Below are positions 24,968 through 33,721 of a stretch of DNA of 64,000 nt, in pieces; the stretch's first letter is position 1, and every line of letters starts with the position of its first letter. This DNA comes from Aquimarina longa SW024. GTDB lineage: Bacteria > Bacteroidota > Bacteroidia > Flavobacteriales > Flavobacteriaceae. Below the pieces are notes generated by a model that saw only the letters and a program-made list of their open reading frames with translations, was not told the DNA's origin and did no database searches. The stretch spans positions 126,884 to 190,883 of the forward strand of contig NZ_KQ474100.1 of the NCBI RefSeq assembly GCF_001401755.1, given 5' to 3'. A program made the translations under genes and the position numbers.

Positions 24968-25549
24968 TTAATATAATACCTTAAGTATAATGTTTATAAG
25001 GTTTTTAAGTTCTTCTTTATTTTTATTTAATATGCCTGTCATTCTAAACCCTTGGATAGATGAAAATAAGTATAGTGCATATTGGTTTGCTGTTTGTTTT
25101 TGATTAAAGATTTTTTCCATTTGTCCATTGCTTACAATATCTTCTAGCATAACAATCATTTTATCCTGATTCTTTTCCATAAAAGAGTTAATTGAAGGTT
25201 CTTGGTTTGTCATTTCTGATTTACAATTTATAACCATACAACCTTTATGATCTTGATCATTTACAATTTCCTGTAGATGTAAGTCAAAAATTGTTTCAAT
25301 AGCTTTTGAAGCATTGTATGATTTTGCTATTCCTTGACTAAAATTATGATTATGTATTGACTGATAGTGTGATAAAACTTCTAGAAACATATTCAATTTA
25401 CTCCCAAAAGAGTTATATATACTAGATCTATTCAGTTTAGTGGCATCTACTAAATCTTGCATAGAAGTACCGTTATATCCCTTTTTATGAAATACTTCTG
25501 TTGCTTGTTGTAAAACTTGGCTTCTATTAAAAGTTTCTGTTTTTGGCAT
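24968..25549 (-). CDS. TetR/AcrR family transcriptional regulator
   Basis: A 193-residue protein with an N-terminal TetR helix-turn-helix (VLQQATEVFHKKGYNGTSMQ, LVDATKLNRSSIYNSFGSK) and a helical ligand-binding C-terminal domain containing GCMVINCKSEM, typical of the AcrR/YxaF subgroup that regulates oxidoreductases. It lies upstream of the SDR gene on the same strand, with matching palindromes before each gene, so it probably represses both itself and the SDR gene. Confidence 0.92.
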   Translation of the reverse strand: MPKTETFNRSQVLQQATEVFHKKGYNGTSMQDLVDATKLNRSSIYNSFGSKLNMFLEVLSHYQSIHNHNFSQGIAKSYNASKAIETIFDLHLQEIVNDQDHKGCMVINCKSEMTNQEPSINSFMEKNQDKMIVMLEDIVSNGQMEKIFNQKQTANQYALYLFSSIQGFRMTGILNKNKEELKNLINIILKVLY

Positions 25550-25557
25550 AATTAAAA

Positions 25558-25573
25558 TGAAATGATCGTTTCA
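25558..25573. promoter_or_regulatory. TetR autoregulatory operator
   Basis: TGAAATGATCGTTTCA has inverted TGAAA/TTTCA arms and begins eight bases upstream of the tetR start. It is related to the operator at 24935-24950, which supports both calls. Confidence 0.7.
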
Positions 25574-25619
25574 AAATTACATAAAACTAAGGTAAGTAAT
25601 GTTATTAAAATCATAAAGT

Positions 25620-25778
25620 TTATAAAAATAGTTCCTTCCGTAAGTCTGTTTGAATATCTATTCCTAGTGTAAACAAGTGTTTATCAAAAGCTTTATAGCC
25701 ATTTTTTTATAAAACTCAATCACTCTGGTATTTTATTCTGTATTATGAGGAGTGCCAAAAGCATCATAAAATGTTTAA
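25620..25778 (-). pseudogene. Relic of a GNAT acetyltransferase gene
   Basis: Minus-strand translation gives DAFGTPHNTE, a stop, then NTRVIEFYKK and, after a one-base frameshift in an A-run, GYKAFDKHLFTLGIDIQTDL ending RKELFL and a stop at 25620-25622. This is the C-terminal part of a GNAT domain (FYKKxGY... and the LGxDxQTD tail). The upstream half is not recognisable. One stop plus one frameshift show decay. Confidence 0.6.
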
Positions 25779-25867
25779 CGACCTATATTTAATAATTTTA
25801 GGCTATCCGCAAGTTGTACCTGTATGTTCGATTTTTTTTGGAAATCATTACTACATAAGTTAAAATC

Positions 25868-26617
25868 TTAGATAATCTTTTTAATCACCCTTAATTTATG
25901 CGTATGAGTTCTTTTTTCGACATTATAAATCCCAGTATGATCTATACGATCCACTCGCACTTTACCATGCGCATGAATAATATAATTATCTTTCATCATA
26001 ATACCTACATGAGTGATTACTCCTTCATCATTATCAAAAAAAGCTAAGTCTCCAGGTTCACTTTCTTCAATAAAACTTAATGGATCACCCTGTGTTGCTT
26101 GTTGCGAGGCATCTCTTAATAGTCGATATCCATTAAGTTTGTATACCATTTGGGAAAAACCACTACAGTCAATGCCGAAATTTGTTTTTCCACCCCATAA
26201 ATATGGGGCATTAAGGAATAAAAATGCAGTAGAAACAATGTTTTCCTTTGTTTGTTTTTCTACAATTTTGGTTCCTTCATATTGATGTTTAAAAAAATCT
26301 AATGCTGTTAAAGAAGCCCCTAATGGAATTGGCATTAGTTGATTATCTTTACAACTTACAAATTCTACCATATCTCCTACCATAGAAGGGGAGTATCCTT
26401 CAAATTTTTGGTACTCTAATTCAGTAATTTCTATATACTGCTTGTTATCGATCCAACCTTCATAGCTGTCAAAAGCTAAACGTATTTTACTCCATTTTTT
26501 TCGTTGCTCTAGTATTTTAAAATGCTCACCATATAATACCTGAGAAACCATTTCACTAGGATCTTTTGGTTCAAAACGTAATGGGACAATACTTAGATTG
26601 CAAATACCGTATTGCAT
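25868..26617 (-). CDS. SH3b - NlpC/P60 (C40) cell-wall endopeptidase
   Basis: The 249-residue protein has bacterial SH3-like segments (about 1-65; YGEHFKILEQRKKWSKIRL) followed by an NlpC/P60 domain with catalytic Cys151 (FGIDCSGFSQMVY), His203 (ITHVGIMM) and His215 (IIHAHGKVRVD). It is of the gamma-D-glutamyl-diamino acid endopeptidase type (YkfC-like). No signal peptide is visible, suggesting cytosolic recycling of murein peptides or non-classical export. Confidence 0.9.
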   Translation of the reverse strand: MQYGICNLSIVPLRFEPKDPSEMVSQVLYGEHFKILEQRKKWSKIRLAFDSYEGWIDNKQYIEITELEYQKFEGYSPSMVGDMVEFVSCKDNQLMPIPLGASLTALDFFKHQYEGTKIVEKQTKENIVSTAFLFLNAPYLWGGKTNFGIDCSGFSQMVYKLNGYRLLRDASQQATQGDPLSFIEESEPGDLAFFDNDEGVITHVGIMMKDNYIIHAHGKVRVDRIDHTGIYNVEKRTHTHKLRVIKKII

Positions 26618-26690
26618 GGATTTTTTATAGAAACTAGCTAATTATACACTAGATGTTAGACAATAAGATTGTAAGAAATAAGATAGAAAG

Positions 26691-26726
26691 TATAAGGTTT
26701 AGAAATATAAAAATCTAAACCTTATA
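26691..26726 (-). terminator. Hairpin after the thiolase gene
   Basis: TATAAGGTTTAGA (26691-26703) and TCTAAACCTTATA (26714-26726) are perfect arms just past the minus-strand thiolase stop. The tail is only moderately T-rich. Confidence 0.55.
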
Positions 26727-26740
26727 TTCTAACATATAAT

Positions 26741-27919
26741 TTATAGACGTTCAATTACCATAGCTGATGCACCACCGCCACCATTACAGATGGCTGCAGC
26801 ACCTGTTTTTGCGTTATTTTGCTCTAATACGTTCATCAATGTAATTAGTATTCGTACGCCAGAACATCCTAATGGATGCCCTAAAGAAACAGCTCCTCCA
26901 TTTATATTAGTATTAGTGTCGTTAAGACCTAGAATTTTCAAATTTGCTAACCCTACAACAGAGAAAGCTTCATTAAATTCAAAAAAATCTACATCATCAA
27001 TAGTAATTCCTGCTTTATTTAACGCTTTTGGGAGTGCTTTTGCAGGAGCTGTAGTAAACCATTTAGGTTCTTGTGCAGCATCTGCATACCCAGTTATTTT
27101 TACAAGAGGTTGTAAACCTAGTTCTGCTGCTTTTTCTGCACTCATCACTACAACTGCTCCAGCTCCATCATTGATAGTTGATGCATTTGCTGCGGTTACT
27201 GATCCATCTTTAGAAAAAGCAGGTCTAAGAGCAGGGATTTTTTCTATTTTTACATTTTTGTATTCTTCATCTTCTGTAACCAAAATTGGTTCACCACGAC
27301 GTTGTGGAACTGAGACAGGAACAACTTCATTATCAAATTTACCTTCTGCCCAAGCTTTAGCAGAACGCTCATATGATTGTACAGCAAAAGCATCTTGGTC
27401 TTCTCTACTAAAATCATATTCTTTTGCACAAAGATCAGCACAAACTCCCATTGCATTTTGATCATATGCGTCTACTAATCCATCTTTTTGCATACCATCT
27501 TCCATAGTCTGAGGTCCGAACTTATGCCCAGCTCTTAATCGTACGTAATGAGGTATCAGACTCATATTCTCCATTCCTCCGGCAACAATAATATCGGCAT
27601 CACCCAAAGCAATAGCCTGAGCAGCATGCATAACAGCTTTCATACCGCTGGCACACACTTTATTTATAGTGGTACAAGGAACATTTTCATTGACCCCAGC
27701 AGCTAATGCTGCTTGTCTAGCCGGAGCTTGCCCATTTCCTGCTTGTACAACATTACCCATAAATACTTCTTCTACTAGAGAAGGATCTAAATTTATTTTA
27801 TCTAGTGCGCCTTTAATTGCAGTAGCTCCTAATTGAGTCGCAGGAACAGTAGATAAACTACCCATAAAACTTCCAATTGGTGTGCGTGCTGCAGACACGA
27901 TTACTACTTCTTTACTCAT
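26741..27919 (-). CDS. Acetyl-CoA C-acyltransferase (thiolase)
   Basis: The 392-residue protein is a complete thiolase: acylated Cys89 in NKVCASGMKAV, the GGMENMS loop, NEAFSVV, the catalytic His in GGAVSLGHPLGCSG and second Cys in CNGGGGASAMV. It condenses two acetyl-CoA or cleaves 3-ketoacyl-CoA. No other fatty-acid or polyhydroxyalkanoate gene lies nearby, so direction (biosynthetic or degradative) is not given by context. Confidence 0.95.
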   Translation of the reverse strand: MSKEVVIVSAARTPIGSFMGSLSTVPATQLGATAIKGALDKINLDPSLVEEVFMGNVVQAGNGQAPARQAALAAGVNENVPCTTINKVCASGMKAVMHAAQAIALGDADIIVAGGMENMSLIPHYVRLRAGHKFGPQTMEDGMQKDGLVDAYDQNAMGVCADLCAKEYDFSREDQDAFAVQSYERSAKAWAEGKFDNEVVPVSVPQRRGEPILVTEDEEYKNVKIEKIPALRPAFSKDGSVTAANASTINDGAGAVVVMSAEKAAELGLQPLVKITGYADAAQEPKWFTTAPAKALPKALNKAGITIDDVDFFEFNEAFSVVGLANLKILGLNDTNTNINGGAVSLGHPLGCSGVRILITLMNVLEQNNAKTGAAAICNGGGGASAMVIERL

Positions 27920-28150
27920 TATGTATGTTTTAAAAATGTGTGTATTGTTATTTTGCGAATTTAATGATTTTTAAGGGATATGCATAGCGAAGTTACTAAC
28001 AAGACTATTGAGTAGAGGGCGAACCTATTTTTTATTGTTTTTGAATGTTTTTATAGAATAGAGCTGTGGTCTTAAATCATTTATCTTATGATGAACTAAA
28101 TTATAATAAGCTTATTAAAAGTATAAGAAGGAGAGTTTACAGCAAACGAG

Positions 28151-28747
28151 CTAAATAAATGTAAGATCTAACGCTCTAACCTCTCCAATTTCCATATTTT
28201 TTAAGTAAATATCTCCTATTCGGATTCTTATCAATCTTAATGTAGGAAACCCAACGGCCGAAGTCATTTTTCGTACTTGACGAAATTTACCTTCTCTTAG
28301 CGTAATAGAAACCCAACTTGTAGGACCATGTCTATCATCCCGTATTTTTTTTGATCTTTCTGGAAACTTTGGAAATGGATCTAATTTGTAAGCTTTGCAA
28401 GGGGAAGTAGTGTATTTTTTTCCATCAAAACCAATTTCAACCCCTTGTTTTAGTAGTTCAATTGCTTCTGATGTAATATCTCCATTTACTTGAGCATAAT
28501 ATTCTTTTTCTATTTTGCTACTACAAATATGATTACTGGTTTTTCCATCTGTAGTTAATAATAATAAACCTTCTGATTTCTCATCTAATCTACCAATAGC
28601 CATCATTTTTTTTGGAAAATTATATAATTCTCCTAAGAGTTTTTTTGAATTTTGTTTTTGACCATTATTAATGAACTGACTTAAATAACCATATGGTTTG
28701 TAAATAGCAAAATGTTTATGATGATTTCTTTCAGTAGTATGTTCCAT
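28151..28747 (-). CDS. Pseudouridine synthase, RsuA/RluE family
   Basis: A 198-residue protein lacking the N-terminal S4 domain. The catalytic motif is GRLDEKSEGLLLLTTDG with the active Asp, and the family end is present as REGKFRQVRKMTSAVGFPTLRLIRIRIG. Small S4-less members are usually RluE (23S rRNA U2457 in E. coli) or RluF-like; the exact site is not assigned. It is divergent from the cold-shock-domain gene. Confidence 0.92.
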   Translation of the reverse strand: MEHTTERNHHKHFAIYKPYGYLSQFINNGQKQNSKKLLGELYNFPKKMMAIGRLDEKSEGLLLLTTDGKTSNHICSSKIEKEYYAQVNGDITSEAIELLKQGVEIGFDGKKYTTSPCKAYKLDPFPKFPERSKKIRDDRHGPTSWVSITLREGKFRQVRKMTSAVGFPTLRLIRIRIGDIYLKNMEIGEVRALDLTFI

Positions 28748-28941
28748 TTACAAATTTATAGAAAAGTTAATTTCTTTAAGAAAAAAAAATAATTGACAAA
28801 TCTACAAATTAAGTTTTATCAATAATTAAATTTGTTTTGAGTATATATATTATGATATCCAAAAAATATTTTTTAACAAAAAAACTTAACATTTTATTTC
28901 AGCACTAATATTAATGATGAATCCATTATATTTATGTGGAT

Positions 28942-28970
28942 AACTCTTAATTTAGCAAAGAGTTTTTTTT
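28942..28970 (+). terminator. Orphan intrinsic terminator upstream of the cold-shock gene
   Basis: AACTCTT (28942-28948) and AAGAGTT (28958-28964) with loop AATTTAGCA are followed by a run of eight T residues (28963-28970) on the plus strand. The nearest upstream gene is on the opposite strand. Confidence 0.6.
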
Positions 28971-28987
28971 ATTCAAAAATGAAAACT

Positions 28988-28995
28988 TATCTTTG
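28988..28995 (+). promoter_or_regulatory. -7 promoter box of the cold-shock-domain gene
   Basis: TATCTTTG matches TAnnTTTG exactly. It implies a 5' leader of about 180 bases before the ATG at 29181, as usual for cold-shock mRNAs. The -33 element is unclear. Confidence 0.45.
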
Positions 28996-29180
28996 TATAA
29001 AAGGTTGAAGTATATACGATATTGTATATATCTTCTGGTTATTGCAACAACTGGGTAAATTATTCGGTAAATCAATCTTATAAATTGTAGTTTTCCAATC
29101 GTTCGTTTAGTATTTCAATGACAACATTTATGGTATTCATAGATGCAAAATAAATTTAATAAAAAAGTGTATAAAAACGA

Positions 29181-29630
29181 ATGGCAAAATCACAACAGAC
29201 TTTTAGTAAAATTGAAAAAGAAAAAAAGAAATTAAAAAAGCGCGAAGAAAAGCAGAAAAAGAGGATAGAACGTAAAGCAAATTCTAATAAGGGTAATGGA
29301 CTAGATAGTATGATTGCTTATGTTGATGAAAATGGTTACACCACTGATACTCCTCCAGATCCAACGAAGAAAAGAAAAATTAAAGCTGAAAATATAGAGA
29401 TCGGAATCCCAAAGAGAGAAAAAGAAGAATTTGATCCGGTTAGAAGAGGAAAAGTTGCTTTTTTTAATGATTCTAAGGGATATGGTTTTATTAACGATGA
29501 AGAGACCCAAGAAAGATATTTTGTACACGTTAATGGTTTGATGCAAGATGTTAAAGAAAATGATAAAGTTACTTTTGAACTAGAGAGAGGTCAGAAAGGA
29601 ATGAATGCAGTTCGAGTTAAAAAAGTATAA
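29181..29630 (+). CDS. Cold-shock-domain RNA-binding protein with basic N-terminal extension
   Basis: A 149-residue protein. Residues 1-35 are an extremely Lys/Arg-rich helix, 36-80 a linker, and 85-149 a cold-shock domain with RNP1-like KGYGFINDEE and RNP2-like YFVHVNGL. The family binds single-stranded RNA or DNA. The basic extension roughly doubles the size of a classic Csp and is typical of a Bacteroidota subgroup. The long leader suggests cold or growth-phase control. Confidence 0.92.
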   Translation: MAKSQQTFSKIEKEKKKLKKREEKQKKRIERKANSNKGNGLDSMIAYVDENGYTTDTPPDPTKKRKIKAENIEIGIPKREKEEFDPVRRGKVAFFNDSKGYGFINDEETQERYFVHVNGLMQDVKENDKVTFELERGQKGMNAVRVKKV

Positions 29631-29652
29631 CTATATTTTATAAATGATTATA

Positions 29653-29690
29653 ATTAAAAAAGGTCTGTATTTTTACAGACCTTTTTTAAT
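29653..29690. terminator. Bidirectional terminator after the cold-shock gene
   Basis: ATTAAAAAAGGTCTGTA (29653-29669), loop TTTT, and TACAGACCTTTTTTAAT (29674-29690) are perfect arms, lying between convergent genes. Confidence 0.9.
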
Positions 29691-29778
29691 ACCCCATAGA
29701 TTCTTAATTTATTAAGATTACCGCTTTTAAGGAATCTTATAGACTTGCTAAGGGGGTTGATTCTAGCTGGGTGTGATT

Positions 29779-30597
29779 TTAGTTTTTTTCTGCATTATGA
29801 TCGATACTAGGATACCATTCTAATTGTACTACTTCAATAGTTGTATCTTTAGAGACAAGTTTTTTAAATTTTACAATATCACTATACCCTTCTGTTCCAC
29901 GATAATGATAAGGGTATACTTGTTTTGGTTTAAATTCAAGAACAGCATTTGCAGCACTTTCTACAGTCATAGTGTAGGGTAAGTTCATACATACAAAAGC
30001 CATATCAATATATTTTAAAGCTCTCATTTCTGGAATATCTTCTGTATCTCCTGAAAAATAGAGACGTTTTTTCCCTAAAGTAATTACATATCCATTACCT
30101 CTTCCTTTATTATGAAATTTTAAAGCTTCTTCACGGAGATTATACATAGGAATAGCTTCAATAGATATGCCTTGTACTTCTTTTGTTTCTTCATTATTTA
30201 TAATAACCAAATGATCAGTATATTTTGCAGGGAGCTTTTCGGCAACAGCTTGGGGAACAATAATCTCTGCTTTTGATAAGTCAAGACTATCTAAAGTCTC
30301 TATATCCATATGATCACTATGAATATCCGTAATGAGTACCAAATTTGGAGGTTTTTTTTCTTCAAAAGCCTTAAACCCTCCTGAAGGATCAATATAGATT
30401 GTTTTTCCTTTCCATTCTAAAATTGTCGAAGCATGTTGTATTGGATCAATTTTGATATCACTTACTGGTTTTTTTATAGTTTTTTTAGGGATTTCTATAA
30501 TGGTTTCGTTACTTATATCTATTTCTTCTTTTTTTTGTGATTTACAATTCAAAAAAAAGAGGCAAACCAATGTAAAATATAGGGGTAGGAATTTCAT
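29779..30597 (-). CDS. Metallo-beta-lactamase-fold hydrolase lipoprotein
   Basis: A 272-residue lipoprotein with lipobox FFLNC (Cys18). The body is an MBL fold of the UlaG/YtnP-like branch: QHASTILEWKGKTIYIDPSG, metal motif TDIHSDHMD, RLYFSGDTED and the terminal HYRGTEGY. Metal-dependent, with unknown substrate. It is monocistronic, next to the cupin/PP-loop operon on the same strand but separated by 178 bases. Confidence 0.88.
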   Translation of the reverse strand: MKFLPLYFTLVCLFFLNCKSQKKEEIDISNETIIEIPKKTIKKPVSDIKIDPIQHASTILEWKGKTIYIDPSGGFKAFEEKKPPNLVLITDIHSDHMDIETLDSLDLSKAEIIVPQAVAEKLPAKYTDHLVIINNEETKEVQGISIEAIPMYNLREEALKFHNKGRGNGYVITLGKKRLYFSGDTEDIPEMRALKYIDMAFVCMNLPYTMTVESAANAVLEFKPKQVYPYHYRGTEGYSDIVKFKKLVSKDTTIEVVQLEWYPSIDHNAEKN

Positions 30598-30775
30598 GAT
30601 ATTTTGGTTTTAGTATTTAATTAGATGTAAAAGATAAGAATAATGAATGGAATATATAATGTAAATTGAAGATTAGGTGGTATGTTTAGATGTTTATGAT
30701 CTATTGATTTATACAGTATGCTTGTTTCTTAAACATTTTATATAATGATATTCTCCTAAGAGATTTACGGGTTCT

Positions 30776-31822
30776 CTAGCGGTATGATTTTACTCTGTTC
30801 ATCCAGTTTTTTGAGTAATTTAGCAAGGAGAAATTAGTTTTAGTAACTAACACTTCTTTTAAAGATTGTTCTTTTTCTTTATTTATTAAATAATTTTCAT
30901 CTTTATGGAACTTATAAATATATTCTTTGGCAACATATTTATAAGATTTCCATTCATTCTTAATTTTAGAAGAGTGGTTAGAAATTGACCATTTCTGAAA
31001 ACCATCACTTTTAAAAAAATGAAATACATTAGATTCTAAATCGATAGCTGTTCTATTAATTCCATGTACTAGTCTCATAGATACTGTTTGCCATTTTAAG
31101 GAAAAATTTAGCCACCATAGATAGTCATATAGTGTAATAATTTTAATAGGAGATTTTTTTAGTTGGGGTTCTATAAAATCTATAATTGAAGCACTAAATT
31201 TATCAGTACCTAATTTTCTAGAAATAATGAATTCTAAAATTTCTTCATATGGTCTAAATGCTTCTTTTGTTATTATAGTATGTTTAAGCTTATCACTACC
31301 AAATATCTGATCTCCATGTTCGCCTGTAACAATTACCTCATGGGAGTGTATATGGTTTAAGATAGTTGTTTGTATAAACTCTACATCTAGTTGATCTTTG
31401 ATAATTTTTTGATAAAAAGTAGGATATTCTAGTATTGATTCTTTAGATAATACTATTTTTAATCGATCAATTTCATTAATTTCTTTTAGGTTATTAATTA
31501 AAGAAACAAGCGCTACAGTAGAATCAATTCCTCCAGACCATAAAATTTTAATTTTAGAATTAGTAGTATTGATAATTTCTTTGGCTCTTTCATTACATAA
31601 TTCTTCGAAAGAAAGAGAGAAGCCTGAAGTTATAGGAATACTGTCTATAATTGAAAAATTAATGCCCGTATCTAAGGTGTTTGTTCTATCAATTAATGTA
31701 GTTCCAAAAAACAAACAGCTTTTTAAATATATTGGATTAGCATTTTTAGTCCATATTCTATTGCTAAAAAGCTTTTTTTTGGAGATATAGTGAATATTTT
31801 TATTAGGAGTTAACAAAGGCAT
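30776..31822 (-). CDS. Asparagine-synthetase-like PP-loop ATPase without glutaminase domain
   Basis: A 348-residue protein. The ATP-pyrophosphatase motif is KILWSGGIDSTVALVSL (about 92-108) and the second asparagine-synthase-B motif appears as VTGEHGDQIFGS (about 165-176), in place of the usual GEGGDELFGG. The N-terminal Ntn glutaminase domain is replaced by about 85 unrelated residues and the usual Cys2 nucleophile is lacking. Such enzymes adenylate a carboxylate and attack it with a nitrogen nucleophile (as in lasso or beta-lactam cyclases). Third gene of the operon; overlaps the preceding gene by 20 bases. Substrate unknown. Confidence 0.8.
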   Translation of the reverse strand: MPLLTPNKNIHYISKKKLFSNRIWTKNANPIYLKSCLFFGTTLIDRTNTLDTGINFSIIDSIPITSGFSLSFEELCNERAKEIINTTNSKIKILWSGGIDSTVALVSLINNLKEINEIDRLKIVLSKESILEYPTFYQKIIKDQLDVEFIQTTILNHIHSHEVIVTGEHGDQIFGSDKLKHTIITKEAFRPYEEILEFIISRKLGTDKFSASIIDFIEPQLKKSPIKIITLYDYLWWLNFSLKWQTVSMRLVHGINRTAIDLESNVFHFFKSDGFQKWSISNHSSKIKNEWKSYKYVAKEYIYKFHKDENYLINKEKEQSLKEVLVTKTNFSLLNYSKNWMNRVKSYR

Positions 31823-32186
31823 TCTGAGGTAAGGATTTACAGATTTCTATGTATTTTTTTAATTTTTCTTCGATTAATGATTCTTCAAAATCAGGTATTG
31901 AAGAGGTATATAGGCCTGAAAAATTTATTTTGTTATTAGTTTTAGTAATTCGCAGCAGTAAAAACCTTTTTTTGAAAATCCAAAAACCGCTGCTAACAGC
32001 TTCAATAAGCCAACTGTTATTTTTTTGCTTTAACCTATAGGTAACATTATATTTTTTTATAAAAGAACCAGATTCATAAGTAACCATACGTTCTCTTAAG
32101 AGAAAATCTTTGCGATTGGTTTTACACATTTCATTAAAATCACTAAGAAATGTTTCTATAATGCGATTGATATTTTCATTTTTCAT
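31803..32186 (-). CDS. Unknown small protein in the cupin/PP-loop operon
   Basis: A 127-residue basic protein with alternating strands in the middle (YNVTYRLKQKNNSWLIEAV and FLLLRITKTNNKINFSGLY) and helical ends. I recognise no domain and see no signal peptide. It starts four bases after the cupin gene and overlaps the PP-loop gene by 20 bases, so it is translationally coupled to both. A carrier, chaperone or substrate-recognition role is only speculation. Confidence 0.72.
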   Translation of the reverse strand: MKNENINRIIETFLSDFNEMCKTNRKDFLLRERMVTYESGSFIKKYNVTYRLKQKNNSWLIEAVSSGFWIFKKRFLLLRITKTNNKINFSGLYTSSIPDFEESLIEEKLKKYIEICKSLPQNAFVNS

Positions 32187-32190
32187 ATGA

Positions 32191-32823
32191 CTAGATAATT
32201 ACTGTACCATTAAACATAGGGTGATTTTTTTCAAGACTTCCAACAGAAGAAAAGATATGAAGAGGTATTGCTATTAGTGGTTTTTCTGTATTTGTTTCGA
32301 AATGATGAGGACACATTGGTTCTAGAATACATATTGTTCCAGGTTTTAAATCAGTAACCATATTGTTATTCTCAATTCCCACAATACTTTTTCCAAATCC
32401 ATCAAGAATTAGTACTACTCTAAAGGTAGAATGGATATGATGTTCTTGCTCTTTACTAAAAGGTGGCATCTTTAAATACTGCAATGTAGGATCTCCTAAT
32501 CGTATTGGGTGAAAAATTTGTTTAGTAGAGCACCCATTTACATAAGGAAGCGTAGTTACTCCACGTAATGAAGAACTTGCCTCTGGATGCATATATCCTC
32601 TTATAACAGTAGCTAAATGATTAGATTCTATTAAACAAGGTCCTTTTAGAACTTTAGCGTTCTTTAACTGATCATCAAAAAAGAATATAGAATCTCCTTT
32701 TTCTACATTAATTTTGTGATTTCCAATATAGGTTTTGAAAAAATAAAGTTGATCAAGGTCACTTTCATAAACATCAGAGATATCTGTATGAAAGTAATGA
32801 GCTCCGAATGTTTTATTTGTCAT
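32191..32823 (-). CDS. Cupin-fold protein, first gene of the cupin/PP-loop operon
   Basis: A 210-residue protein. The C-terminal half is a cupin: EHHIHSTFRVVLILDGFGKS (motif 1 with His pair), and LKPGTICILEPMCPHHFET (motif 2 with His). The N-terminal half (EKGDSIFFFDDQLKNAKVL) may be a second degenerate barrel. Metal-binding histidines are present, so it may be an enzyme (dioxygenase or isomerase) or a binding protein. It heads a tight three-gene operon. Confidence 0.72.
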   Translation of the reverse strand: MTNKTFGAHYFHTDISDVYESDLDQLYFFKTYIGNHKINVEKGDSIFFFDDQLKNAKVLKGPCLIESNHLATVIRGYMHPEASSSLRGVTTLPYVNGCSTKQIFHPIRLGDPTLQYLKMPPFSKEQEHHIHSTFRVVLILDGFGKSIVGIENNNMVTDLKPGTICILEPMCPHHFETNTEKPLIAIPLHIFSSVGSLEKNHPMFNGTVII

Positions 32824-32965
32824 TAATTATAAAAATTTATTTAAAAATTTTCAAATATACAAGAACCTTTTACTTAATGATACAATTCAACTATAAAGTA
32901 AATTCAGAAAGTTTGCATTCTTAGGTAAGATTTTTATTTGGTTTCTTAGTATTAATGGGGTGTAC

Positions 32966-33721
32966 TTAATTATCTACCCATAATTTAATAGCCATAGCGA
33001 TGACCATAATAATTAAGAATATTTTTACTAGTCCATCTCCTTTTTTAACTGCCCATCTACTAGCAAACCACCCTCCTGTAGCATTTCCTATTGCAAGAAT
33101 GAACCCATATAGATAATCGATTTGATTAGTATATGCAAAAATAGCTAATGCTCCAATAGTATATATGAAAACTACCAATACCTTAACAGCATTGGATGAT
33201 ACCAAGTTTAGATGATTAATAGAAGTTAAAGCTAATAATATAAGCATTCCAACACCAGCTTGTATAAATCCACCATAAATTCCAATAAAGAAAAAAGCAA
33301 TACACGATAGCCATAGATGTTTTCCAGTAATTCTTTCGGTTAGTTCTAGAACATTCATTTTAGGTTTAAAGACCATAAAAAGCACTACAGCTACCATTAC
33401 TATTGCTAGGATTCTATTAAACGTCTCTCCTTTTATGTCAACTGCTATTTGAGCACCGATCAATGAGCCTATAAGTGCACATATACCTATATAAAGCCCG
33501 AAAAGTTTGGGTTTGATGCCTTTACTTCTAAATCCAGCGATAGAAAAAATAGACTGAATAAAAATACCTATACGATTTGTTCCATTGGCAACAGCAGGAG
33601 GTAATCCCATAAAAATTAGCATAGGTAATGTAAGTAAAGAACCACCACCAGCGATAGTATTAATTACACCAGCTATAAAACCGATTACTGCTAGAATACA
33701 GAGAAGTATAATTTCATTCAT
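32966..33721 (-). CDS. TSUP/TauE-SafE family sulfite/anion exporter
   Basis: A 251-residue membrane protein with about eight helices and the two family repeats, seen as GFIAGVINTIAGGGSLLTLP near the N terminus and GIYGGFIQAGVGMLIL in the centre. The family moves sulfite, sulfoacetate or other small anions. It is divergent from a SulP transporter gene, so anion homeostasis may link the two. Confidence 0.9.
   Translation of the reverse strand: MNEIILLCILAVIGFIAGVINTIAGGGSLLTLPMLIFMGLPPAVANGTNRIGIFIQSIFSIAGFRSKGIKPKLFGLYIGICALIGSLIGAQIAVDIKGETFNRILAIVMVAVVLFMVFKPKMNVLELTERITGKHLWLSCIAFFFIGIYGGFIQAGVGMLILLALTSINHLNLVSSNAVKVLVVFIYTIGALAIFAYTNQIDYLYGFILAIGNATGGWFASRWAVKKGDGLVKIFLIIMVIAMAIKLWVDN

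Larger units (their letters stand above)
28748..29180. other. 433-nt divergent region holding a long csd leader and an orphan terminator
   Basis: No protein gene. It contains a plus-strand hairpin with T tail (28942-28970) that cannot terminate either flanking gene, a TAAATTTG box at 28827-28834 and the TATCTTTG box at 28988-28995. A short RNA of roughly 130 bases ending at 28970 would fit. Confidence 0.35.

Noticed and set aside
26790..27461. A 223-residue plus-strand ORF inside the thiolase gene.
   Set aside because: Thiolase on the minus strand is complete with all active-site motifs; the other frame has no recognisable domain.
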